From positions 1-64,000 of the forward strand of contig NZ_NQKQ01000002.1 of NCBI RefSeq assembly GCF_002269505.1: a stretch of DNA of 64,000 bases. Direction: 5' to 3'. The stretch comes from Pseudomonas fragi (GTDB lineage: Bacteria; Pseudomonadota; Gammaproteobacteria; Pseudomonadales; Pseudomonadaceae). Each line of letters begins with the position of its first letter. Position 1 is the first letter of the stretch. The position numbers were made by a program, and so were the translations under genes. Below the pieces are notes generated by a model, which did not search any database, was not told where the DNA came from, and saw only the letters and a list, made by a program, of their open reading frames with translations. Positions 42,506 through 51,198 of this stretch are shown in pieces.

Positions 42506-43096
42506 ATGCTTAAAGCGTTGTTTTCTTCTGCCTGCGTCTTGTTGCTGACCCTTGGCGTAAATCTGACGGCCCAGGCCAACTGGTACCTGGATGGTGAGTC
42601 GTCACGGCTGTCATTTATCACCACGCAAAATGCCAATATCGCCGATGTGCACCGGTTTCTGGTGCTGCATGGCAAGGTTGACCGCAAGGGCCTGGCGCAA
42701 TTGCGGATCGAGATGGATTCGGTCAACAGCGCAGTCCCTTTGCGTGATGAGCGCATGCGCGACGTGCTTTTTGATTTCAAGCACTTCCCCGAAGCGCAGA
42801 TCAGCGCGCAGATCGACCTGCAACCGATCAACGATCTGGCCCCCGGTGCGCAACTGGAGTTGCACTTGCCGGTAACGGTCAACTTGCGCGGCAAACAGCA
42901 CACCTATGAGGCCGAGCTGTTGGCCACGCGTCTGGATGAACGACGCTTTCAGGTCGTGACCCTGGAGCCGCTGATGCTGCAAGCCGAAGATTTTGGCCTG
43001 CAACCGGAGCTCGAAACCTTGCGCAAACTGGCCGGGCTTTCGGCCATCAGTTTTTCAGTACCGGTAAATGCGGTGCTGATTTTCACGGCCCGCTAA
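42506..43096 (+). CDS. YceI-family periplasmic protein
   Basis: 196 residues with a signal peptide (MLKALFSSACVLLLTLGVNLTAQA). YceI proteins are lipocalin-like and bind polyisoprenoid chains; the exact role is unknown. Seen: the N-terminal WYLDGESSRLSFITTQNANIADVHRF, a VRDERMRDVLFDF-like segment (LRDERMRDVLFDFKHFPEA) and the LPVTVNLRGKQH strand typical of the family. Ends 1 bp before the clsB ATG, so the two are co-translated. Confidence 0.85.
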   Translation: MLKALFSSACVLLLTLGVNLTAQANWYLDGESSRLSFITTQNANIADVHRFLVLHGKVDRKGLAQLRIEMDSVNSAVPLRDERMRDVLFDFKHFPEAQISAQIDLQPINDLAPGAQLELHLPVTVNLRGKQHTYEAELLATRLDERRFQVVTLEPLMLQAEDFGLQPELETLRKLAGLSAISFSVPVNAVLIFTAR

Positions 43097-43097
43097 G

Positions 43098-44255
43098 ATG
43101 GCTGGCGCGGTGTTTGGCTGGCGCAGCGACAATCAGTTCGAGTTGTTGATCGACGGCCCGCAGTTTTTCCCGCGCATGCTGGCCGCTATCGAGCAGGCAC
43201 AGGAACAGATCGATCTTGAGCTGTATCTGGTTGAAGCCGGTGACTGTGCCGAAATCATCGTGCAGGCTCTGGAGCAAGCAGCATGGCGCGAGGTGCGGGT
43301 ACGTTGCCTGTTTGATGCCTACGGCAGCCTGGGGCTGGGCCCGGGTTTGCGCCGCAGGCTGGTCGAGGCCGGGGTCGAGCTGCGCCATTACAACCCGCTG
43401 CGCTGGCGCGGTGGCTTGAACAACCTGTACCGCGATCATCGCAAGCTGTTGCTGGTGGACCAGCAATTGGCCGTAGTTGGCGGTACCGGGGTTACCGACG
43501 AATTTTGGCGGCCGAATGAAAATACCTGCGACTGGCATGAAGTGATGGTCATGATGCAGGGGCCGTTGGTGCTCGACTGGCAGATGCTGTTCGATCGCCA
43601 ATGGCGCGCCAATATCAGCCGCAAGGCGTGGAAACCGGCGACCCACTTTGGCCTGGCGAAGGTGCCAAACATGCCTGAAGAAGCCGTGGGCATGGGCCGT
43701 GTGGCTTACGCCGACGCCCATCAGCATCGCGACATCCTGCAGTCGCTGGTGCGCGCGATTAACAGTTCCCAGCAGCGTATCTGGTTGGCCACACCGTACT
43801 TCCTGCCGACCTGGAGCGTGCGCCGTTCGCTGCGTCGGGCGGCGGCGCGGGGCGTCGATGTGCGGCTGCTGCTGACGGGGCCACGCACGGACCACCCTTC
43901 GGTGCGCTACGCCGGGCACCGTTACTACCCGAGACTGCTCAAGTCCGGCGTGCAGATCCTGGAGTACCAACCCTGTTTCCTGCACCTGAAAATGGTCCTG
44001 ATCGACGATTGGGTGAGCATTGGCTCGTGCAATTTCGACCACTGGAACCTGCGCTTCAATCTTGAGGCCAACCTTGAAGCGCTGGACCCGGCGCTCACGC
44101 AAGCGGTGGCGGCCAGCTTTACTGCCGACTTCGCCCAGAGCGAGCCTGTCAGCCTGCAGGACTGGCAATCCCGACCACTGTGGCGGCGAGTAAAACAGCG
44201 CATCTGGGGCTGGGTTGATAGGCTGGTGGTGAATGTTTTGGGGCGTCGACACTAG
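43098..44255 (+). CDS. clsB: Cardiolipin synthase B-like phospholipase D family protein
   Basis: 385 residues with two PLD half-domains. The first HKD motif is YRDHRKLLLVDQQLAVVGG (residues about 110-130), the second HLKMVLIDDWVSIGSCNFD (about 295-315). No N-terminal membrane helices, unlike ClsA, and similar in length to ClsB/YbhO. Joins phosphatidylglycerol (or PG with PE) to make cardiolipin at the inner membrane. Follows the yceI gene by 1 bp; its proximity to olsBA groups membrane-lipid functions here. Confidence 0.87.
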   Translation: MAGAVFGWRSDNQFELLIDGPQFFPRMLAAIEQAQEQIDLELYLVEAGDCAEIIVQALEQAAWREVRVRCLFDAYGSLGLGPGLRRRLVEAGVELRHYNPLRWRGGLNNLYRDHRKLLLVDQQLAVVGGTGVTDEFWRPNENTCDWHEVMVMMQGPLVLDWQMLFDRQWRANISRKAWKPATHFGLAKVPNMPEEAVGMGRVAYADAHQHRDILQSLVRAINSSQQRIWLATPYFLPTWSVRRSLRRAAARGVDVRLLLTGPRTDHPSVRYAGHRYYPRLLKSGVQILEYQPCFLHLKMVLIDDWVSIGSCNFDHWNLRFNLEANLEALDPALTQAVAASFTADFAQSEPVSLQDWQSRPLWRRVKQRIWGWVDRLVVNVLGRRH

Positions 44256-44357
44256 ATTTGCCCTGCGCGCGGTTACATAACCCTGCAGAACGTGCAAAAT
44301 CGGCTCACTTCACGGGCAACGTGACAGCGTGAGGCATGATTTTCTGGAGCGTTTTGC

Positions 44358-44993
44358 ATGACACCTTCGTTGTTATTGGCCGTACTGGCTTCCGGTTTTA
44401 TCTATGGCATTACCCCGGGGCCGGGCGTGCTGGCTGTTTTTGGCATTGGCGCTGCCCGTGGGCGGCGTGCCGGTGCAGGTTTTTTGTGTGGGCATTTGCT
44501 CGGTGACGTGATCTGGTGCAGCACGGCGCTGATTGCCATCGTTGGTGCCCGTGAATTTGGCAGCACCGCATTCAACGTCTTGGGTTTGATCAGCGGGCTG
44601 TATCTGTTCTGGCTGGGCATCCGCGCCGTTTGCGCCCAATCCAGCGGCGGCGCCCGACAAGGCCCGGCGCGGCAGCCGTTTGCCCACGGCATATTGTTCG
44701 GTTTGACCAACCCCAAGGCGTACCCGGTGGCAGTGGCAACCTTCACGGCGTTGCTTTCCAGCCGCGCAGAGCTTTTGACCTGGGCCATGCTGCCCTGGCT
44801 GATCGCGTTGAGCTTTGTGGGCGGGGCGCTGGCCTACATGATTCTGGTCGGTATTGTCGGCGCGGGGCATGTCAGGGCACTCTATCAGCGTCACGAACTG
44901 CTGATTACCCGGTTGTGCGGGGTGATGTTCATCGGTTTTGCCATCAGTGCATTGATGCATGCACTGCCGGGGCTGTTACGAACTATCGTTTAA
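44358..44993 (+). CDS. LysE/RhtB-family amino acid exporter
   Basis: 211 residues, six predicted membrane helices. The N-terminal ASGFIYGITPGPGVLAVFGIGAARGRRAG is the LysE-family signature; FGLTNPKAYPVAVATF is the conserved helix-4 region. Exports an amino acid or derivative; the substrate cannot be told from sequence. TTTCTGGAGCG before the ATG supplies a ribosome site. Confidence 0.88.
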   Translation: MTPSLLLAVLASGFIYGITPGPGVLAVFGIGAARGRRAGAGFLCGHLLGDVIWCSTALIAIVGAREFGSTAFNVLGLISGLYLFWLGIRAVCAQSSGGARQGPARQPFAHGILFGLTNPKAYPVAVATFTALLSSRAELLTWAMLPWLIALSFVGGALAYMILVGIVGAGHVRALYQRHELLITRLCGVMFIGFAISALMHALPGLLRTIV

Positions 44994-45071
44994 AGTAAGT
45001 CGCAGGGAATGCAGTGCGGTTGAGGTCTCAGGGATGACTGTTGAGGTTTAACCCTGAGGCTGCGTTGCCCT

Positions 45072-46337
45072 ATGGACATCAAGAGTTACCTGCTACAGGC
45101 AGGTTTTGTCGACCTGCTGCTGGACGCTGTATGTGTGGTGGACCGCAATGGCCGCTTCGTTTATGTCAGTGCGGCGAGCAAGCGTATCCTCGGCTATGAA
45201 CCCCGGGAACTGATCGGCACGGCCATGATTGATCTGGTGTTCCCGGCCGACCGTGAGCGAACCCTGCTGGCGGCCAACGATATTATGGCGGGTGAACCCA
45301 AGCTCAACTTCGAGAACCGCTATGTTCACAAGGACGGCCATGTGGTGCATATCCAGTGGTCTGCACGCTGGTCCGAAACCCATGAAATGCGCGTTGCCGT
45401 GGCCCGTGACATCACCGAACGCAAACAGGCAGAGTCGCGCCAGTCGGCGCTTTTCGCGATTTCCGAGGCTGCCCACGGCGCTGAAGACTTGCTGGCGCTG
45501 TTCCCGTGCGTACACCAGCTTATCGGCCAATGGCTGCCGGCGCTGAGCTTTACAGTGGCATTGCGCGATCAGGGGGTGCTGACTTTTCCCTATCATGTTG
45601 ATGACCTTTGCCCGCAGATTCGCCACCTCAGTGAGGAGGTGGTGGACAGTGGCCGGGCCCTGATCCGCAGTGACGACAATGCACCGTCATGGTTGGGCGT
45701 ACCGCTGACAACCCAGAACGGCATTATCGGAGCGCTGGTGGTCAAGAGCCTGCAAGGAGAAGAGCGCTACACCGAGGAGCACCGGGACCTGCTGCAATAC
45801 GTGTCGACCCAGGTGGCGGCGGCCATTGAACGCAAGCAGTTGCATGCCCGCCTGCAGTATCTGGCGCAATACGATGCCTTGACTCACTTGCCCAATCGAG
45901 AGCTGCTTTACGACCGTTTGCACCGCGCATTGATAAGCGCAAAGCGCGACAACGAGTGCCTGGCCGTGCTCTATGTCGACCTCGACCACTTCAAGCTTGT
46001 TAACGACAACTACGGGCATGCTGTCGGTGATGACTTGCTGCAACAGACAGCACGACGTCTGACCCTGTGCGTGCGGGAGAGTGACACGGTGTCGAGGATG
46101 AGCGGTGACGAGTTTGTGCTGGTGCTGGAACGGCTCAAGCTGGCGGAGCATGCGCTGATCGTGGCTGAAAAAATCCGTATCAACCTTAGCCAGCCCGTCT
46201 ACGTTGGCGACCATACGTTAAACATCTTCCCCAGCATCGGCATTGCCGTATACCCCGAACACGGCGAGCATGCCCAGCAGTTGCTGCACTATGCAGATAC
46301 GGCGATGTACGGGGTTAAAAAGCGCGGGAGAGGGTGA
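45072..46337 (+). CDS. PAS-GAF-GGDEF diguanylate cyclase
   Basis: 421 residues, no membrane helices. PAS domain (residues 10-125: DAVCVVDRNGRFVYVSAASKRILGYEP and a PAC tail ending ARDITERKQAE), a GAF-like domain (about 130-250) and a GGDEF domain (262-421). The active site reads SGDEF, a tolerated variant, and the I-site RESD sits exactly five residues before it, so product inhibition is likely. YAQYDALTHLPNRELLYDRL and YVDLDHFKLVNDNYGHAVGD are the usual cyclase motifs. Makes cyclic-di-GMP in the cytosol in response to an unknown ligand. No EAL domain. Confidence 0.9.
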   Translation: MDIKSYLLQAGFVDLLLDAVCVVDRNGRFVYVSAASKRILGYEPRELIGTAMIDLVFPADRERTLLAANDIMAGEPKLNFENRYVHKDGHVVHIQWSARWSETHEMRVAVARDITERKQAESRQSALFAISEAAHGAEDLLALFPCVHQLIGQWLPALSFTVALRDQGVLTFPYHVDDLCPQIRHLSEEVVDSGRALIRSDDNAPSWLGVPLTTQNGIIGALVVKSLQGEERYTEEHRDLLQYVSTQVAAAIERKQLHARLQYLAQYDALTHLPNRELLYDRLHRALISAKRDNECLAVLYVDLDHFKLVNDNYGHAVGDDLLQQTARRLTLCVRESDTVSRMSGDEFVLVLERLKLAEHALIVAEKIRINLSQPVYVGDHTLNIFPSIGIAVYPEHGEHAQQLLHYADTAMYGVKKRGRG

Positions 46338-46361
46338 AGTGCTGTTCAGCACCATAAAACC

Positions 46362-46377
46362 TGTGGGAGCGAGCCGG
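46362..46377 (+). repeat. Half REP element at the broken end of an MFS gene
   Basis: CTGTGGGAGCGAGCC matches the left arm of the REP at 39794, but the arm stops abruptly at 46377 and runs into MFS coding sequence (on the minus strand). The truncation of the gene coincides with this junction. Confidence 0.7.
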
Positions 46378-46379
46378 CC

Positions 46380-47176
46380 ATATAACCACCCGCCGGGCCA
46401 CCCAGAATTTTCAGGAAGTACTGGTTGATGATGCCGTAGGCACCGACCAGGGCCACTGGCAGTTCGTAGATATCCTTGAGGTAAGGAATAAAGTAAGTCA
46501 GGCCGCAGTACACGATATAGACCATAAATACGTTGAGGCTGACCAGCCATATACCGGGAATACGGATAGCTTCAAGCAGCCCGGAGATACCGGATGCGCC
46601 GACTTCCTTTTTGACCACCGGTGATCCTTTGCTGTCGCGCAACAGGAACCAGGTGACGATACCCGCGGTGATGTCCACCAACGAATAGAACACGATGGCC
46701 GACTTGAGCCCCGCCTCACCCGAGCCCATGGCTACGAATACGCCCAGGGCTGAAAAAGCCACCAGCGTGTCCACGATGCCCCGACCGCCCTCCAGAAAGC
46801 CGAACATGCGCCCTTGTTCGTTCTTCTCGCCCAGGTTGCGCACGGCCTTGAGCAGGGCTGGCCAATAGATGCAGTCCGCGCACACCGCCAGCAGGCAGAA
46901 CACGATCAGCAGCTTGTCGAAGCCGGGGAAGGTGGCCAGATAAAGCCCCAGGCCGCCGGTGCCGATCAGGCCCAGAGGGATGAGTTTGCGGGTGTCAAAG
47001 CGGTCCGCCAGATAGCCGCCGAGCACGAACAGTGCGGTGGCGATAATGGCGTTGGCCCTGGCGATGGCGATGACCTGATCGAAGTCCTCCTTGCGGGTGC
47101 TGCTGATTTCCAGATGCACATCCAGGCCGAGTTTTGCAGCCTTGTCGCTGAATACCTGCAACTGATCCGGGTTCAT
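46380..47176 (-). pseudogene. MFS transporter remnant, truncated at both ends
   Basis: About 265 codons of MFS sequence. It begins in what should be the periplasmic loop after helix 1 (MNPDQLQVFSDKAAKLG) and includes the helix 2-3 signature GGYLADRFDTRKLIP. It ends at GGPAGGYMAG in the second half, where REP sequence replaces the rest. Family members have about 12 helices and over 400 residues, so both the first helix and the last four to five are missing. Likely non-functional. It could not be assigned to a substrate class. Confidence 0.8.
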
Positions 47177-47181
47177 TTAGC

Positions 47182-47450
47182 TCAGGCTGTTGGCCTCGCC
47201 ATCCAGCAAATGCAGGCTCAGGCCTTGCAGCTCATGGCGCCAGGCGAAGTCCAGCAACGTGACTCCAGAAACCCCTCGGCAATCAACTGATCAAACGCGT
47301 TGAGGATGGTAATTCGCGACAGCGACTGCTCTTTGCACAGGGTTCGCGTGGAGGGCAGTCGGGTGCCGCCTTGCAGCCGACCACCGGGGGATTTCATGGA
47401 GTTTTGCCTCAATTGTTTTTATTGCGCTCTCAGGCACTTGTGTCGTGACG
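47182..47450 (-). pseudogene. Fragment of a MocR/GntR-type regulator fused to an unrelated C-terminus
   Basis: On the minus strand GTRLPSTRTLCKEQSLSRITILNAFDQLIAEGFLES is a GntR winged-helix segment of the MocR/PdxR kind. Upstream the frame shifts (AIKTIEAKLHEI is in another phase), and downstream an in-frame C-terminal peptide (DFAWRHELQGLSLHLLDGEA) ends just before the MFS remnant. So a deletion joined two unrelated gene ends, with at least one frameshift. Confidence 0.7.
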
Positions 47451-48341
47451 TGTGGCGGCCAGATCTTCCAGAAACACCCGCAAAATCGGTGGTGGGGCAA
47501 CGCCTCGACGGGTGATCAGATCAAATGGTGAGGTCAGGCCAAGGCTGTTGGGCGCCAGTTGTTGCATCTCGCCGGTCTTGACCCACTGGGCCGCGAAGTG
47601 ATTGGGCAAAAAGCCCAGGTAGGCCCCCGAGATGATCAAAATGGCCAGCGCCTCGATATTGTCGACCGTGGCCGCCGCCTTGCTCACGCCCAGACTATCC
47701 AGATCGTATTGCTGCATAAAGCCCCGGGCCACTATTCTGCTTTCGCCGATCTCTTCCAGTAATTCTTCGCTCTCTGCCGTGCTACCGAACAAGGGGTGGC
47801 GACGCCCGCAATAGAGCCCCAGTGCCTCATGGTAGAGGGGGGAATACTCAAGCCCCGGTACGGGGTTGGGAAAGTGTCCGATTGCCAGGTGCAAACGGTT
47901 GTCGAGGACCCGTTCTTCCAGTTCGGCCGGGGTGCCGACATACACATTGAGGTGTACATCGTGGCCCCGGGATACAAAACGCTGAGTGGTTCTGGGCAGG
48001 GGCGAGCCGGGGTCGCTGATGGTGGAGTCGATGATGCCCAGGTTGAGCACGCCGGTGATGTGCTGTTTGAGCACGCCGGCATCCAGGCAAAAGGAGTCCA
48101 CGGCCTGCAGCAGGCGCTGGGTGGATTCGTAAATGGCCACCCCTTGCTCGGTCAGGCGAAAGCCGCTGCGCCCGCGCTGGCACAGCTTTACCCCGAGACG
48201 GGTTTCGAGGTGGGTCATTTGTTCGCTGATGGTCGACTGGCCGATATTCAGGGCCGCCTGGGCTGCAGAAAAACCGCCGCATTTGACGATCTCGACAAAG
48301 ACCCTGAGCAGTTTCAGATCAACAGTGTGCAGTTGATTCAC
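47430..48341 (-). CDS. LysR-family regulator of the ureohydrolase cluster
   Basis: 303 residues. HTH at residues 8-68 (LLRVFVEIVKCGGFSAAQAALNIGQSTISEQMTHLE) and a LysR substrate-binding domain. Divergent from the ureohydrolase gene with 153 bp between, the usual regulatory geometry; it probably activates the following four-gene cluster in response to a pathway compound. The last codons overlap the decayed MocR fragment region. Confidence 0.88.
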   Translation of the reverse strand: MNQLHTVDLKLLRVFVEIVKCGGFSAAQAALNIGQSTISEQMTHLETRLGVKLCQRGRSGFRLTEQGVAIYESTQRLLQAVDSFCLDAGVLKQHITGVLNLGIIDSTISDPGSPLPRTTQRFVSRGHDVHLNVYVGTPAELEERVLDNRLHLAIGHFPNPVPGLEYSPLYHEALGLYCGRRHPLFGSTAESEELLEEIGESRIVARGFMQQYDLDSLGVSKAAATVDNIEALAILIISGAYLGFLPNHFAAQWVKTGEMQQLAPNSLGLTSPFDLITRRGVAPPPILRVFLEDLAATRHDTSA

Positions 48342-48494
48342 GCCGGTACTCCCTTCTCTTGATGCATCGGACAGGCCGATATGAGTATCGGATGATTGGC
48401 ATTTTTTCCATCAAAACCTGCGCTCATAGTTACTCCAGCAGGGGACGCTTACCAGCACTGTCCTCGCCAATAACAAGAACTGGAGATACATCGC

Positions 48495-49472
48495 ATGTCT
48501 AAGAATGGGTATGAATCCGGCCGTTTGAACCTTCCGTTCGTAGGTCACTGTACGTTTGGAAAGGCCCCGGTGTGCACTGACTGGGATGCGCTGGATGCTG
48601 ACGTGGCGATCCTCGGCGCACCCAATGACATGGGCACCCAATGGCGCTCTGGCGCTCGTTTGGGCCCGCGCGGAATTCGCGAAGCCTCGACGCTGTTTTC
48701 CTTTGGTCATGCCGGTGCCTACGATCACGAAGATGACGTGATGTACCTGACTGCGCAGGATGTGCGCATGGTAGATGTGGGGGATGCCGATATCGTCCAC
48801 ACCGACATGAATGCCAGCAACGACAATATCGAATATGCCGTACGCAAGATTCTCGCGTCCGGTGCCATGCCGGTGGTGCTGGGTGGCGATCACTCGGTGC
48901 ATGCTCCTGTGATCAAGGCGTTTGAAGGCAAGGGGCCGATTCACATCGTGCATTTCGATGCGCATCTGGACTTCGTCGACGAGCGTCATGGCGTGCGCTA
49001 TGGCCACGGCAACCCGTTGCGTCGGGCTTCTGAAATGAACCACATTGTCGGCATGACCCAGATGGGCATCCGCAACGTGTCGTCCTCCAACCGTGATGAC
49101 TATGAAGCGGCCCACGCTGCCGGGTCCAGAATCCTGTCGGTACGTGATGTGCGCCGCCTTGGCACCGAGGGTGTGCTGGAGTTGATTCCGCAGGGGGTCA
49201 AGTACTACATCACCATTGATATCGACGGTTTTGACCCTTCCATTGCCCCCGGCACGGGCACCCCTAGCCACGGTGGCTTTCTCTACTACGAGGTGCTGGA
49301 AATCATCCAGGCCCTGGCCAAACGCAGCAAGGGCAACATCATCGGCATGGACCTGGTAGAGGTTGCACCGGTGTATGACCCGGCCGGCGTGACCTCGATT
49401 CTGGCTGCGCAATTGCTGCTCAACAGCATCGGCTTTATCTACCACGAGCGGGCCAGAGCGCGCGAACTCTGA
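48495..49472 (+). CDS. Ureohydrolase (agmatinase/guanidino-acid hydrolase family)
   Basis: 325 residues, arginase fold. Binuclear Mn/Ni ligands are in VLGGDHSVHAP (His), HFDAHLDFVDE (Asp, His, Asp) and YITIDIDGFDPSIAPGTGTP (two Asp); the C-terminal GMDLVEVAPVYD is conserved. It releases urea from a guanidino compound. The N-terminus MSKNGYESGRLNLPFVGHCT is longer than in SpeB and resembles proteins annotated as agmatinase or guanidinobutyrase; the substrate is not determined by visible residues. GGAGATA precedes the ATG. Confidence 0.88.
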   Translation: MSKNGYESGRLNLPFVGHCTFGKAPVCTDWDALDADVAILGAPNDMGTQWRSGARLGPRGIREASTLFSFGHAGAYDHEDDVMYLTAQDVRMVDVGDADIVHTDMNASNDNIEYAVRKILASGAMPVVLGGDHSVHAPVIKAFEGKGPIHIVHFDAHLDFVDERHGVRYGHGNPLRRASEMNHIVGMTQMGIRNVSSSNRDDYEAAHAAGSRILSVRDVRRLGTEGVLELIPQGVKYYITIDIDGFDPSIAPGTGTPSHGGFLYYEVLEIIQALAKRSKGNIIGMDLVEVAPVYDPAGVTSILAAQLLLNSIGFIYHERARAREL

Positions 49473-49569
49473 ACAATGCAACACGCCGGGGATGAGTGTG
49501 CAGCCCCCGGATCGAGTCTTGAACCCAAGAGGCCTGGCGTGACCTTCACTCCGGCCCGAGAGAATAAAA

Positions 49570-51078
49570 ATGGACATGACGGTCAAACAGTATTTGCAGA
49601 AATTCGGCGTAAGCGAAGCGACGCAAAAGTTTCTCGGCAAACACCAGAAGATGTTTATTGGTGGCCAGTGGGTCGAAGCCAGTGACGGGCAAACGTCTGA
49701 TGTGATCGAGCCCTCGACCGAGGGGTTATTGACCCGCATCCCCATGGGCACCACAGCCGATCTGGATCGCGCCGTACAAGCCGCACGGGCGCAGTTTGAC
49801 GGTGGCGCCTGGCGCCAGCTCAAGCCGCAGGAGCGTGAACGGTTGATGCATCGGCTGGCGGACCTGATTGAAACCAATGCCGATGAACTGGCCGAAATCG
49901 AGTCGATCGACATGGGCAAGTCCGTGGCCAGTGCCCGGGGTGTCGATCTGCAGGGTACGGTCGATACGCTGCGCTATTTCGCCGGTTGGGCGACCAAGAT
50001 TCATGGTCGCACTGTCGAGCCTTCTCTGCCCGGTAACTACCTGGCCTACACCCGCAAGGAACCCATTGGCGTGGTGGGCGCCATTGTGCCGTGGAACTTC
50101 CCGCTGCAAACCATGGCCTGGAAGCTCGGTGCTGCCCTGGCCACCGGCTGCACCGTGGTGGTCAAGCCAGCCGAACTGACGTCATTGTCGGCCCTGCGCT
50201 TTGCCGAGCTGGTGCAGCAAGCGGGCATACCCGAAGGTGTGGTCAACATCGTCACCGGGCGCGGCAGTGTGGTGGGTGCGGCGATGGCGACCCATCCGGG
50301 TATCGACAAGCTGACGTTTACCGGCTCGACCCCGGTGGGGCGTACAGTGGGGCAGGCGGCGCTGGACGACATGAAGCGTCTGACCCTGGAACTGGGCGGC
50401 AAATCGCCGGTGATCGTACTGACCGATGCGGATGTGCCGGCGGCGGCCCAGGCGATCGCCAATGGGGTGTTTTTCAACTCGGGCCAGGTGTGCGATGCGG
50501 GCACTCGCGCTTACGTGCATCGCAGCATTTACGACAGTTTTTTGCGTGAACTGATTGCGTACACGCGCACCCTGAAGATGGCACCGGGGCTGGACCCTGA
50601 TTGCTTTATCAGCCCGCTGGTCTCGGCCTTGCAGAAACAACGGGTGCTGGACTACATCGAAATCGGCAAGCGTGAAGGCGCCGAGCTGGTCCATGGCGGT
50701 CGGCCCGTCGATGGGCCCGGTTATTTTGTCGAGCCGACGATCTTTGCCCATTGTCGCAATGACATGCAGATCGTCCAGGAAGAAATCTTCGGTCCGGTGC
50801 TGGTCACTGCGCCGTTCGATGATGAAGAAGAAGCGCTGGCGCTGGCCAACGACTCGCCTTACGGCCTTGCTGCCGCGCTTTACTCCAATGACCTGGGCCG
50901 CGTGCACAGCCTGATTCCGCGGCTGCGGGCCGGTTCGGTCTACGTCAACGCGCACGGCACCCTCGACCCTTCGATGCCGTTCGGTGGCTATAAACAGTCG
51001 GGTTTCGGCAAGGATCTGGGCGCTGAACAGCTCGATTACCTGCTGGAAACCAAAGCGGTGTGGATAACGCTGCCCTGA
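49570..51078 (+). CDS. NAD(P)-dependent aldehyde dehydrogenase
   Basis: 502 residues. Catalytic Glu in LELGGKSPVIV near residue 270 and catalytic Cys in NSGQVCDAGTRAYVH near 303; cofactor motif GSTPVGRTVG, and PWNFPLQTMAWK. Closest by eye to betaine- and guanidinobutyraldehyde-type dehydrogenases. In context it would oxidise the aldehyde made by the GMC enzyme to the acid used by the ureohydrolase. The 97-bp gap before it carries no terminator. Confidence 0.9.
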   Translation: MDMTVKQYLQKFGVSEATQKFLGKHQKMFIGGQWVEASDGQTSDVIEPSTEGLLTRIPMGTTADLDRAVQAARAQFDGGAWRQLKPQERERLMHRLADLIETNADELAEIESIDMGKSVASARGVDLQGTVDTLRYFAGWATKIHGRTVEPSLPGNYLAYTRKEPIGVVGAIVPWNFPLQTMAWKLGAALATGCTVVVKPAELTSLSALRFAELVQQAGIPEGVVNIVTGRGSVVGAAMATHPGIDKLTFTGSTPVGRTVGQAALDDMKRLTLELGGKSPVIVLTDADVPAAAQAIANGVFFNSGQVCDAGTRAYVHRSIYDSFLRELIAYTRTLKMAPGLDPDCFISPLVSALQKQRVLDYIEIGKREGAELVHGGRPVDGPGYFVEPTIFAHCRNDMQIVQEEIFGPVLVTAPFDDEEEALALANDSPYGLAAALYSNDLGRVHSLIPRLRAGSVYVNAHGTLDPSMPFGGYKQSGFGKDLGAEQLDYLLETKAVWITLP

Positions 51079-51103
51079 GTGTCTACTGACGCTCTTCTGC
51101 GTC

Positions 51104-51136
51104 GGGCGCCTGTCGCGTCTCTGTAAAGAGGCGCCC
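51104..51136 (+). other. Hairpin between the dehydrogenase and permease genes
   Basis: GGGCGCC (51104-51110) pairs with GGCGCCC (51130-51136), loop 19 nt; no U-tract. Probably a stabilising or processing hairpin within the operon. Confidence 0.4.
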
Positions 51137-51198
51137 CGGTGCGCGCCTGCGCAGGGTGGTTATCTGGTCATGATCTTCACTACCTCTGCGAGTACATC

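Noticed and set aside
48495..49472. Calling the ureohydrolase speB (agmatinase)
   Set aside because: Metal ligands fit the whole family; substrate residues cannot be assigned and the operon context points to another guanidino compound.
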